Positions 6,616 through 14,696 of a stretch of 39,422 nt of DNA are shown here, in pieces (position 1 is the stretch's first letter; each line of letters opens with the position of its first letter). The DNA is from Rhizobium sp. Q54 (GTDB lineage Bacteria; Pseudomonadota; Alphaproteobacteria; Rhizobiales; Xanthobacteraceae): the NCBI GenBank assembly GCA_945861265.1, contig CAMAUC010000027.1, positions 1-39,422 on the forward strand. The letters are read 5' to 3'. The notes under the pieces are model-generated. The model worked only from the letters and a program-made list of their open reading frames with translations. It did no database searches and was not told the origin of the DNA. The position numbers and the translations under genes are program-made.

Positions 6616-8127
6616 ATGTCATCGGGTATTACGCTCTCCGCCGGCGTCCGGGCGAACCTTCTCTCCCTTCAGAACACGGCGCAGTTGATGCAGACGACGC
6701 AAAATCGTCTCGCGACGGGCAAGAAGGTCAACTCGGCCCTCGACAATCCGCTGAACTTCTTCAGTTCCGCTTCGCTCAGCGCGCGCGCCAGCGACCTGAG
6801 CAGCCTGCTCGACTCGATGTCGAACGGCATTCAGACCATTCAGGCGGCGAACAACGGCATCACCGCCGTAACCTCGCTGGTTCAGCAGCTGCAGGCGACG
6901 GTGTCGCAGGCGCGCTCCGACGCTTCCGCCGGCACGGTGGTTCCCGGCGCCGCTCTGACACTCTCGGGCACCACCAATACGTCGAATGCCACCAACAACA
7001 AGTTGACCTTCAGCGTGGCGAACGGTGTTGCCGTCGACATCAACGTCGATCCGGGCACCACCGCGGCAACCATGACCGGCACGACCACGGCGGCCCTCAC
7101 CGGCGGTGGCGGCAACATCCGCATCACCAGCGCCGATCTCAACTCCGGCGCCGCGGTGTCTGTCGCCCTGGCGAACGGCGATACGTTGGCGCAGGCTGTT
7201 ACCAAGATCAACACTGCCCTCGGCGCCTCGGCTCCGGTGCAGGCGTCGCTCGACAGCACCAACCACCTGGTGCTGACCAGCACGACCGGCAACAATATCT
7301 CGATCACCGATGCCGCCGGCAACGCCAACGGCACCACCGCCGAACTCGGCTTCACCAACGGTCAGACGTCGACCAACGGTGTTGTCGGCACGCCGCTGAC
7401 CGTCGATCAGATCGTGTCGGCCGTGAACGGCTCGGCCGCTCTTTCGACGCAGGTCAAGGCGTCGAAGGACTCGACCGGTCATCTGGTGCTTCAGAACCTG
7501 ACCGCCACCGCGGTCGGCGTGAAGGGCCTCACAGCGGCCGCCGTTACCGGCAAGGCGACCGACACCCAGACGCTCGCGGCTGGCACGGGTGGCGGTCTCA
7601 GCTCGGTCCGCCAAAGCCTGCTGACGCAGTTCAACGCTCTGCGCACCCAGATCGACAAGGTCACCGGTGACTCAGGGTATAACGGCGTCAACTTGCTGAA
7701 CGGCGATACGCTGAAGCTGAACTTCAACGAAAACGGCACAAGCTCCATCGACGTTCAGACCAAGGACACCAATGGCAACGCTTTCGCCATCAACAGCACC
7801 AACCTCGGGATCGCCGCGTCGAACGCGAGCGAATTCGCCGACAACAGTCAACTCGATACGCTGAGCACGAACCTGAACACGGCTCTGACCGCGCTCCGCA
7901 CCCAGGCCTCGTCTCTTGGTTCGTCGCTCTCGGTGGTGCAGACCCGAGAGGACTTCACCAAGGCGATGGTCAACACCCTCCAGACCGGCTCGGACAGCCT
8001 CGTGCTGGCCGACACCAACCAGGAAGGCGCCAACCTGCTCGCCTTGCAGACCCGCCAGTCGCTGTCGACCACGGCGCTGTCGCTGTCCGCCCAGGCCGAC
8101 CAGGCGGTGCTGTCGCTGTTCCAATAA
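6616..8127 (+). CDS. Flagellin 2
   Basis: The 503-residue product is a tandem paralogue of flagellin 1 with the same N-terminus (MSSGITLSAGVRANLLSLQ) and C-terminus (QAVLSLF). Differences concentrate in the central, surface-exposed part (for example GGGGNIRITSADLNSGAAV), and the flagellin-IN-like unit is kept. I placed the start at ATG 6616, where the leader block and GAAAGG ribosome-binding site match those of flagellin 1; the open frame extends 29 codons upstream, but that part has no similarity to flagellin. Multi-flagellin filaments are common in Rhizobiales. A terminator follows at once, so it is probably monocistronic, although flbT and flaF follow on the same strand. Confidence 0.95.
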   Translation: MSSGITLSAGVRANLLSLQNTAQLMQTTQNRLATGKKVNSALDNPLNFFSSASLSARASDLSSLLDSMSNGIQTIQAANNGITAVTSLVQQLQATVSQARSDASAGTVVPGAALTLSGTTNTSNATNNKLTFSVANGVAVDINVDPGTTAATMTGTTTAALTGGGGNIRITSADLNSGAAVSVALANGDTLAQAVTKINTALGASAPVQASLDSTNHLVLTSTTGNNISITDAAGNANGTTAELGFTNGQTSTNGVVGTPLTVDQIVSAVNGSAALSTQVKASKDSTGHLVLQNLTATAVGVKGLTAAAVTGKATDTQTLAAGTGGGLSSVRQSLLTQFNALRTQIDKVTGDSGYNGVNLLNGDTLKLNFNENGTSSIDVQTKDTNGNAFAINSTNLGIAASNASEFADNSQLDTLSTNLNTALTALRTQASSLGSSLSVVQTREDFTKAMVNTLQTGSDSLVLADTNQEGANLLALQTRQSLSTTALSLSAQADQAVLSLFQ

Positions 8128-8150
8128 GACCCGACCGGCAAAGAATACCG

Positions 8151-8183
8151 AACGGCGGGGCTCAAGACCCCGCCGTTTTTCTT
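8151..8183 (+). terminator. Rho-independent terminator of flagellin 2
   Basis: AACGGCGGGG (8151-8160) pairs with CCCCGCCGTT (8168-8177) around a 7-base loop, followed by TTTTTCTTT. It separates flagellin 2 from flbT and is a near copy of the flagellin 1 terminator. Confidence 0.9.
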
Positions 8184-8257
8184 TGGGGCCGGACGATTAC
8201 CGGCTAATAACGGATCAATAGGATCGGATCGCGACCGATTCCTCAGGAGACACAGCC

Positions 8258-8674
8258 ATGCCGTTGAAAGTCGAATTGAAGCCGGGCGAGCGGATCCTGA
8301 TCGGCGAGTGCGTCATCACCAATGCCGGCCATCGCGCCCAGTTCGTCATCGACGGCAAGGTGCCGATCATCCGGGAAAAGGACATCATGAGTTCCGAACA
8401 GGCCAATACCCCGGCCAAGCGGATCTATTTGTCCATTTTGTTAATGTACACGTCGCGCGACGCCCGCGATCAGCACGCGACCTATTTCACGCTCGTGCGC
8501 GACCTCGTCCAGGCGGCGCCAAGTACTTGGCCGCAAATAGAAATTATCAATAATCATATCTTAACGGGCAATCTCTATAAAGCTCTCAAGCAAGCCAAAC
8601 AGTTAATCACCTACGAGCAGGAGCTCATTCGTAATGACGCAAGCGGCGCAGGCCTACGGCAAGACAGCGAATAA
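8258..8674 (+). CDS. flbT: Flagellin synthesis repressor FlbT
   Basis: The 138-residue product starts MPLKVELKPGERILIGECVI, the typical FlbT opening, and has the conserved central RIYLSILLMY and C-terminal GNLYKALKQAKQLI segments. FlbT is a post-transcriptional regulator; in Caulobacter it binds the flagellin mRNA leader and promotes its decay when the filament cannot be assembled. The likely targets are the two flagellins upstream. TCAGGAG lies before the ATG. The 3' end overlaps flaF by 41 bases in another frame, so the two are likely translationally coupled. Confidence 0.93.
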   Translation: MPLKVELKPGERILIGECVITNAGHRAQFVIDGKVPIIREKDIMSSEQANTPAKRIYLSILLMYTSRDARDQHATYFTLVRDLVQAAPSTWPQIEIINNHILTGNLYKALKQAKQLITYEQELIRNDASGAGLRQDSE

Positions 8675-8999
8675 GACCTCAAGTCCGCGCGATCTGGAGG
8701 CCGACCTCCTCCTGCAGGCGGCGTCGCAATTGCAGAGCATTCGCGACGGCTGGGAATCCAAGCATACCGAACTCAACGCCGCGCTGAACAATAACCGCAA
8801 ATTGTGGACCCTTCTGGTGGCGACAGTGACCCGGCCGGAAAATCCGCTGCCCGCCAATATCCGTCAGAACGTCGCCAATATCGGTCTTTATGTTTTCAAG
8901 CAGACCATCGCCGCCATGGCCAATCCGCGGCCGGAGCATCTCGGCTCGCTGATCAACATCAATCGCGAACTGGCATCCGGGCTGCGCAGCCACGCCTGA
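8634..8999 (+). CDS. flaF: Flagellar biosynthesis regulator FlaF
   Basis: The 121-residue product has the FlaF pattern: AAQAYGKTA near the start, RDLEADLLLQAASQL, NNRKLWTLL (about 54-62) and LPANIRQNVANIGLYVFKQT (about 77-96). In Caulobacter FlaF is a chaperone-like activator needed for flagellin synthesis and works opposite FlbT. The ATG at 8634 lies inside the end of flbT, preceded by CAGGAG. The order flbT-flaF and the overlap suggest one mRNA, ended by the terminator at 9021-9056. Confidence 0.92.
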   Translation: MTQAAQAYGKTANKTSSPRDLEADLLLQAASQLQSIRDGWESKHTELNAALNNNRKLWTLLVATVTRPENPLPANIRQNVANIGLYVFKQTIAAMANPRPEHLGSLININRELASGLRSHA

Positions 9000-9020
9000 C
9001 GCAATTCAATTCCGTATGCG

Positions 9021-9056
9021 AAAAGGCCGCGGGCATTGCCCAGCGGCCTTTTCTTT
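9021..9056 (+). terminator. Terminator after flaF
   Basis: AAAAGGCCGC (9021-9030) pairs with GCGGCCTTTT (9043-9052), then TCTTTT. It lies in the 84-base gap between convergent flaF and flgL. On the minus strand the A run at 9021-9024 gives only a short T tract, so flgL may end there less efficiently. Confidence 0.8.
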
Positions 9057-9083
9057 TGGCGTTAACAGACTCCGGCTATCCGG

Positions 9084-10589
9084 CTAGTTCATGAAGTTGA
9101 CCAGGCTGATCTGATACATCATCGATGTGACCTGCATGCTCGCCTGCAACCGCGTCTGCAACGTCAGGATCTGCGCACCGACATCTTCGTTCGACACGCC
9201 TTCGATCTGCTGGAGATAATCGGACAAGGTTGCGGTTTGCTGCTGGTGACGATCCTGCGCCGCCTTGATCGAGACCTGGGCACCGGCAAGGTCGGTCTGG
9301 ATACTGGCAACCGTCTGCGCGCCGGGACTGCCGGTCAGATTCTGCGTCAACCGTCCGTTCAACGCGCTGCTCAGGTCGCCGCCGTTCGGATTGCTCGGCG
9401 CGATCGTCACCGCCGCAAGCGTGGCCAGATTTTGTACGATCGAACGCAATCCCTGCTCGTTGCCGCGCACGCCGTAGCCGACTGCGAGCGTTGGATCGAT
9501 GCGCGCGGTCGCCGTGGCGCGGGCGGAGTCGGTTCCGGTTTCGCCGGTGTACCAGATGACCGTATCGGCCGAACTGCCGGTCGTCATCGCGGTGGCGCTG
9601 CCAAAGCCGGGGCCGGTCACGCGCGGCGGTGGTGTGCTGGCATCGGCGCTGAAGAATTCATTCGATGCCTGTACGGCGGAGGCGGCAGTCAAGGCGGTGG
9701 CGGCCAGTTTTCCGAGCGAGGTGGTGATCGCGCTGCTCAGATTGGCCGCGGTGGCGGTGCCGTCAGCGCCGATCAGAAACTGATTGGGACCTGGCGGCGA
9801 CGTCGTGGTCGCTTTCATAGTCAGGTTTTCAGTGGTGCCGTCCGGCATGTTGAAACGCATCGTCAACGTATCGCCGGCATTCGGAATGCCGCCAGACATA
9901 TCGACCGAGACCGCCGGCGGCGTGCCGGTCGGTCCACTCACCGTCGCATTGGTCAGCGCCGATGAAATCGACGCCAGCTTGAAGCCGAAGGGCGATACCG
10001 CATCCTCGGCCACCGACACCGATGTCGCCGTCGGCGAGGTCACCGTCAGCCGGCCAAGGCCGCTGGTGCCAAGATCGGCCTGGTTGCGCTCGGAGATGAT
10101 CTGCTTGAGGCCGGCCTGCGCGCCGTTGCCGTTCATGATGTGGTCGTAGGTCTCGACCGCCGGCTTGTCGGTGGCGCGGCCGGAAAACAGATAGTGGTCG
10201 CCGGCCTGGGTATTGAGCAGCCCCAATGCCTCATCGAGCGAGAACTGCGCCGTCGACTCCGCGGTATTGGCGCCGACCGCGCCGGTGCCGTAGCTGCCCT
10301 GCATCATCGCCGTTTTCACGGAATTGCCGAGATCGGAGATGCGGCCGAGCGAGGTTTGCGCCACATTGATGCGCGTTTGGACGTTGTCAGCGACAGAGTC
10401 GAAACTGCCGATGGCGGACAGCTGGGAGCGCAAGCCGACGGTCATACCGCGCTCGACACCGAGCCCGGCATAGGTCGTCGCCTTCTTGCCGGTGCTGAGC
10501 TGTCGCTGCAAATCGTCGAGCGTGCTGCGCAGGTCGACAAGGGACTGGATCGCCGCTGACGGCTTACCGCCAATCGAAGATATCGTCAT
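9084..10589 (-). CDS. flgL: Flagellar hook-filament junction protein FlgL
   Basis: The 501-residue product has flagellin-like termini: an N-terminal region with LRSTLDDLQRQLSTGKKATTY and GSYGTG-type segments, and a C-terminal region with LTLQTRLQASMQVTSMMY ending SLVNFMN. This is the pattern of FlgL (HAP3), which joins FlgK to the filament. It is longer than the roughly 300-350 residues common in other bacteria because of a central insertion (about 195-330) rich in Ala, Thr and Gly. It is the last gene of flgE-flgK-flgL: its ATG is 7 bases beyond the flgK stop, and its ribosome-binding site (TGAGGA) overlaps that stop codon. Confidence 0.9.
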   Translation of the reverse strand: MTISSIGGKPSAAIQSLVDLRSTLDDLQRQLSTGKKATTYAGLGVERGMTVGLRSQLSAIGSFDSVADNVQTRINVAQTSLGRISDLGNSVKTAMMQGSYGTGAVGANTAESTAQFSLDEALGLLNTQAGDHYLFSGRATDKPAVETYDHIMNGNGAQAGLKQIISERNQADLGTSGLGRLTVTSPTATSVSVAEDAVSPFGFKLASISSALTNATVSGPTGTPPAVSVDMSGGIPNAGDTLTMRFNMPDGTTENLTMKATTTSPPGPNQFLIGADGTATAANLSSAITTSLGKLAATALTAASAVQASNEFFSADASTPPPRVTGPGFGSATAMTTGSSADTVIWYTGETGTDSARATATARIDPTLAVGYGVRGNEQGLRSIVQNLATLAAVTIAPSNPNGGDLSSALNGRLTQNLTGSPGAQTVASIQTDLAGAQVSIKAAQDRHQQQTATLSDYLQQIEGVSNEDVGAQILTLQTRLQASMQVTSMMYQISLVNFMN

Positions 10590-10596
10590 GATTTCC

Positions 10597-12462
10597 TCAT
10601 ATCCGCATCAAGGTGTCGATCATGTCCTTGACCGCCGACAGGACGCGGGCATTCGCCGCGTATGAGTTCTGCAAAGCCAGCAGGTTCGCCATTTCCTGGT
10701 CGATATTCACGCCGGCCGCATCGTCGAAACGCTGCTGCAACGCCGATTGCACGACGTCCTGGCCCTGCTTGAGAGAGGCCGCGGCATCGGCCGTCTGGCC
10801 TTGCACGCTGACCACCTGACGCAGATAGGTGCTGATTGACCCGGTAAAGGGCGAATTGGTGCTGCCGACGCCGGTGGCCGGCGAATATTGCTGCGACGTA
10901 TTGGTTAGCTGATTGTAGAGGAAATCGGGTCGCGTGCTGTCGCCGTTGGCGATCGAGGGCGCGTAGCCGACAAGCTTGGAGGGATCGGCGATCAAATTGC
11001 CGTTGACATTGATGCGCCCGGCCAGGCCGACACTCTGCGAGCCAGCCGCGCCGATCTTACCGGTATAGAGACTGGTGCCGTCGGTGAAAAACGGCAGTTC
11101 ACTGCTGCCACCTTGCAGGGACGTCACCGTCGCGGTTTTGGTCACCGAATTCACGGCGACGGCATTGGCCGGACCATCGTTGAGAATGCGCAGCGTGGTG
11201 CCGCTCGTATTCGACGCCACCATGCCGGTCGAGCCGATGGCGTTGGCGATCTGGCCATACACCGCGCTCATGCCGCTGGAAAAGTCGATGCCGTAGACCT
11301 TGTCGTTGGCGGCCGCGGTCGCGGTGTCCGACAGCGGCAAAACCGAGGGATCGTCGACACGGATGAGCGTAATCGTGCGCGCCGTATTGGTCAGCGAGTC
11401 GGTATAATTGACGGTAATCTTGTTGCCGGTCGAAAGACCGCTGATATCGAGATCAAAACCGCTTTGGCCGCCCGACGTGACGCCGACCCCGGCCGTAGTT
11501 TTATCCGACAGTCCACTCGACATCGCGGCGGCGATCGCATCGATCTGGGATTGCGCCTGCACCAGGTCCTGGTCGCGCAGTTGTAGGTAAGCCGCGATCG
11601 AGCCGGAGCGGATGGCGTGCGACTGGATCAAATCGACATTGCTGCCATTGGCGGTGGTCAGCGTCAGGGTACCAACCTGGCGGACATTCGGGTCGGCGCT
11701 CCACTGCGTGGTCGCCGACATCGAGCCCTGCGGGCTGAAACTTATTGATCCGGCCTTGTCGCTGACCAACTGAATGCCGGTGTTGGTGTAGATCGTCAAC
11801 TGGCTTTGGTCGCCCTTGATGACGTTGATGTCCATCAGCTTCGACAATTTGTCGATATAGGCGTCGCGTTGATCCAGCATATTGGCCGCGGAGGCATCGA
11901 TCGTGGTCGTTGCCTCGAGCTGCGTATTGAGCTGTGCGATATGCGTCAGCGCGTCATTGACCTGCGACACGGCATCGGAAATGCCCAGTTCGGCGTTCTC
12001 ACGCAGACCCTGGATGCTGGTGGTCATGCTGTTGAGCTGTTGCGTCAGAAGCTGAGCGCTACTGACGACGGACGATCGCGCCGCGACATCGTCCGGACTG
12101 CCGCTCAGCGCCTGCAATGACGATGTGAAGTTGTTGTAAATCGTTTCCAGCGCGGAATCCGACCCGGGCTGACCGTAAATGCCCTGAAGCTGGTTCAACA
12201 CCTGCGACCGGGTCGTCGCATAACTGGCGCCGGAATTCTCCACGCGCAATTGCCGCTGCACATAGGAATCGAGTTCGCGCTGGACACTGGCGATGCGAAC
12301 GCTGACGCCTGTGCCACTGCCAGAGACCGCGACCAGATTGGAGGTCTTGCGGACATAGCCAGCCGTACCGGCATTGGCGACGTTGGCCGACACCAGAGCC
12401 AGCGAGGACTGGTTGGCGTTCAGCCCCGAGATCGCTGAGATGAGTGCCTGAGACAGACCCAT
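10597..12462 (-). CDS. flgK: Flagellar hook-associated protein FlgK
   Basis: The 621-residue product has the FlgK N-terminus (GLSQALISAISGLNANQSS, then SANVANAGTAGYVRK) and the C-terminal GVNIDQEMANLLALQNSY plus AARVLSAVKDMIDTLMRI-like end typical of rod/hook/HAP proteins. FlgK (HAP1) sits at the hook-filament junction and is secreted by the flagellar export system; there is no signal peptide. The middle is a variable region containing a stretch close to flagellin-IN units (SGTTLRIL, about 420). It follows flgE by 43 bases and precedes flgL by 7 on the same strand, so one operon is likely. Confidence 0.95.
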   Translation of the reverse strand: MGLSQALISAISGLNANQSSLALVSANVANAGTAGYVRKTSNLVAVSGSGTGVSVRIASVQRELDSYVQRQLRVENSGASYATTRSQVLNQLQGIYGQPGSDSALETIYNNFTSSLQALSGSPDDVAARSSVVSSAQLLTQQLNSMTTSIQGLRENAELGISDAVSQVNDALTHIAQLNTQLEATTTIDASAANMLDQRDAYIDKLSKLMDINVIKGDQSQLTIYTNTGIQLVSDKAGSISFSPQGSMSATTQWSADPNVRQVGTLTLTTANGSNVDLIQSHAIRSGSIAAYLQLRDQDLVQAQSQIDAIAAAMSSGLSDKTTAGVGVTSGGQSGFDLDISGLSTGNKITVNYTDSLTNTARTITLIRVDDPSVLPLSDTATAAANDKVYGIDFSSGMSAVYGQIANAIGSTGMVASNTSGTTLRILNDGPANAVAVNSVTKTATVTSLQGGSSELPFFTDGTSLYTGKIGAAGSQSVGLAGRINVNGNLIADPSKLVGYAPSIANGDSTRPDFLYNQLTNTSQQYSPATGVGSTNSPFTGSISTYLRQVVSVQGQTADAAASLKQGQDVVQSALQQRFDDAAGVNIDQEMANLLALQNSYAANARVLSAVKDMIDTLMRI

Positions 12463-12505
12463 GGCAGGCCGCTACTCTTTCTGTTTCGGCGCGAGACTTG
12501 CCGAC

Positions 12506-14500
12506 TTAGCGCAGCATGTTCAGGAGATCCTGAACCATCTGATTGGTGGTGGTGATGACTTTGGTGTTGGCCGAATAGGCTTGCTGCGTGACAATCAGCT
12601 TGGTGAACTCGTCGGCGATGTCGACATTGGACCCTTCAAGCGACGAGCCAAGGATTTTTCCGCTCGCACCGTAGACCGCCGAGCCCGATTCCGCCGTTAC
12701 CTCGAACGCGCCGCCGTCCTTTTTCTTGAGCATGTTGGCGCCGGAGAAATTGGCAAGCGTGATTTCGGCAAGATCGACGGTACGGCCGTTTGAATAGGTG
12801 CCGGCGATACGACCCTTGTCGTTGACCGCCACGGATTGCAGCTGGCCGGCGGCATAACCGTTTTGCTGCATCTGGTTGACCTGGACGGTGCCGTTGGCGT
12901 CGGCATATTGGGTGATGCCGTCGGTTGAGTGCACCATGCGGACGTCGCCCAAGGTAACGCCGTCGACCACGACGTTCGTCAGGACGATCGAGTTAACCGC
13001 GGGGCTCAACTTGCCATTGGCGGTGAAAGTGTAATCGGTGTTGGCGTTTTGCCACGCCGCCTGCGAACCGGTCGCCGTGGAATTGGTCTGGTAGAACATG
13101 TTCCAGGTATCTTTGTGGCCGCCGCCCAGCGACGACGAGTCGACCTTGGCCCAGCGGATCTGGACGTTTACGGCGGAACCGGAAGTATCGTAGGCGGTGA
13201 CCGCGCCGCCGGAGATGCTCTCGGAGAGGAACGACGTCACGTCTTGCCCCACCACCGTGTTGTTGGAAGGCAATGCGGACGCGGTTCGAATGCCGAAATT
13301 GCGCGCCGTCGCGGTACCGCCCACGGTGATCGTATCGGTGGTCGTCGACGACGTGACGGTGATGTCGCCGGTCGAGGCATTGGCGGTCGCCGTCCCGCCG
13401 ACTAGCGCGCCGAGCGCGATATTCAGGTCGGCCAGGGTCATCACGTTACTGGCACCAAAGGTAACCGTCAGTGGCGCGTTAGCACCGACGGTGAAGACCA
13501 GCGTCTGGCCGTTCGCAGCCTTGCCTTGCGTGACGATATTGGTGGCGTTGGTGGTGCCGACCGAAACGCCGAGACTCGTCATGAGGGCGAGTGTGCTCGC
13601 GCCGCCGATCTGAATATTGGTCTTGGCGTCGGTGCCGGTGAGAACGAGGTGACCGGAAGGATCGATCGTCGCACCGACATTCGTGGTGCCGGTCTGCAGG
13701 TTGATCTTCGCCATCACCGCGGCCGCGTTGTCGGCGGCGGCGATCGCGATCGGCGTGCCGTTGATCACCAGGTTGCCGGCAGGCGCCGACAAGGCCGTCA
13801 GGTCGGCCGAGGCCGTCAGCACCGCTGCCGCGTCGGGCGAGATTCCAGCACCGAAGCCGGTGAGTTTAGCGACCGCGGGAGAGCCGTTGATCGGGTTCGA
13901 GGTGAAATTCGACGGGTTGAGCAATTCCGAACCGGGCACAGTCGGATCGGCATCGACCGTCTTCGGATAGCTGGCCAGGTTGGCGCGATAGTCGATTTCC
14001 GATGTCTGCTGCGCCGGCAAGAAGCCGTTCTGGAATTGCAGCATGGTCGGCACGCTGCCGGTCAAGTTGCCGGTGGTCGAGTCGACCGGAATACCCATCA
14101 GGTAATAGCCGGCGCCGTTGACCAGATAGCCGTTCTGGTCGAGGCCGAAGTCGCCGCGGCGGGTGTAGTTGTCGACGCCGCTGAAAGTCGGCCGGCCGTC
14201 GGAAAAGCTCTGCGGCTTTTCGACGACGAAGAAGCCGGCGCCGTTGATCGCCATATAGGTCGACACCGCGGCGCTCTGCACGTCGCCCTGCACCGTATTG
14301 GTGGAGCGCGCATTGGCGACGACGTTGCCGGCCTTTTGCTGCGACGGGATGTTGTCCTGGATCAGGTCCTCGAAACTCGTGTCAGTCCGTTTGAACCCGG
14401 TCGTCTGCGAGTTGGCGATGTTGCCCGAGATGTTTTCGAGCGCAAAAGCCTGCGCTCGCATACCGGTCACCGCGGTGGTGAGCGCGCCAAAAATACCCAT
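12506..14500 (-). CDS. flgE: Flagellar hook protein FlgE (enlarged)
   Basis: The 664-residue product starts MGIFGALTTAVTGMRAQAFALENISGN-like, with TTGFKRTDTSFEDL and a GFFVVE motif, and ends SANTKVITTTNQMVQDLLNMLR, the FlgE termini. Many FlgE proteins are about 400 residues; here a long insertion (roughly 230-430) includes a flagellin-IN-like unit (LVINGTPIAIA ... SGHLVLTGTDAK) and a further Thr/Ala-rich part that may decorate the hook surface. I chose ATG 14500, which has GGAG 9-10 bases upstream and the canonical N-terminus; an open frame runs 29 codons further but covers the promoter region. A perfect sigma-54 element lies 72 bases upstream. First gene of flgE-flgK-flgL. Confidence 0.93.
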   Translation of the reverse strand: MGIFGALTTAVTGMRAQAFALENISGNIANSQTTGFKRTDTSFEDLIQDNIPSQQKAGNVVANARSTNTVQGDVQSAAVSTYMAINGAGFFVVEKPQSFSDGRPTFSGVDNYTRRGDFGLDQNGYLVNGAGYYLMGIPVDSTTGNLTGSVPTMLQFQNGFLPAQQTSEIDYRANLASYPKTVDADPTVPGSELLNPSNFTSNPINGSPAVAKLTGFGAGISPDAAAVLTASADLTALSAPAGNLVINGTPIAIAAADNAAAVMAKINLQTGTTNVGATIDPSGHLVLTGTDAKTNIQIGGASTLALMTSLGVSVGTTNATNIVTQGKAANGQTLVFTVGANAPLTVTFGASNVMTLADLNIALGALVGGTATANASTGDITVTSSTTTDTITVGGTATARNFGIRTASALPSNNTVVGQDVTSFLSESISGGAVTAYDTSGSAVNVQIRWAKVDSSSLGGGHKDTWNMFYQTNSTATGSQAAWQNANTDYTFTANGKLSPAVNSIVLTNVVVDGVTLGDVRMVHSTDGITQYADANGTVQVNQMQQNGYAAGQLQSVAVNDKGRIAGTYSNGRTVDLAEITLANFSGANMLKKKDGGAFEVTAESGSAVYGASGKILGSSLEGSNVDIADEFTKLIVTQQAYSANTKVITTTNQMVQDLLNMLR

Positions 14501-14570
14501 GACAATTTCTCCACTGTCGCTTGCGCGGCGTCCGAATGACGCCTCGCGCGCACGATCCCGGGGAGAGCTT

Positions 14571-14586
14571 CGCAATCGCCGTGCCA
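14571..14586 (-). promoter_or_regulatory. Sigma-54 promoter of flgE
   Basis: On the minus strand the sequence TGGCACGGCGATTGCG matches TGGCACG-N4-TTGC exactly, with correct -24 GG to -12 GC spacing. Transcription would start near 14560, leaving a leader of about 60 bases before flgE. This is the expected promoter class for hook operon genes under FlbD/FliX-type control. Confidence 0.8.
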
Positions 14587-14696
14587 CGAAAATAAATCAA
14601 TAATATCAATTACTTATACAAATACGGCGACCCGCATGGGGCCGCCGCAAGGTGCGCTTTCTGCCGCAAACCGGCAGTTTTTGCCGGGAACGACGC

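Noticed and set aside
4740-8127. Minus-strand open frames inside both flagellin genes
   Set aside because: They are shadows of the strongly biased flagellin reading frame; no ribosome-binding sites or conserved motifs.
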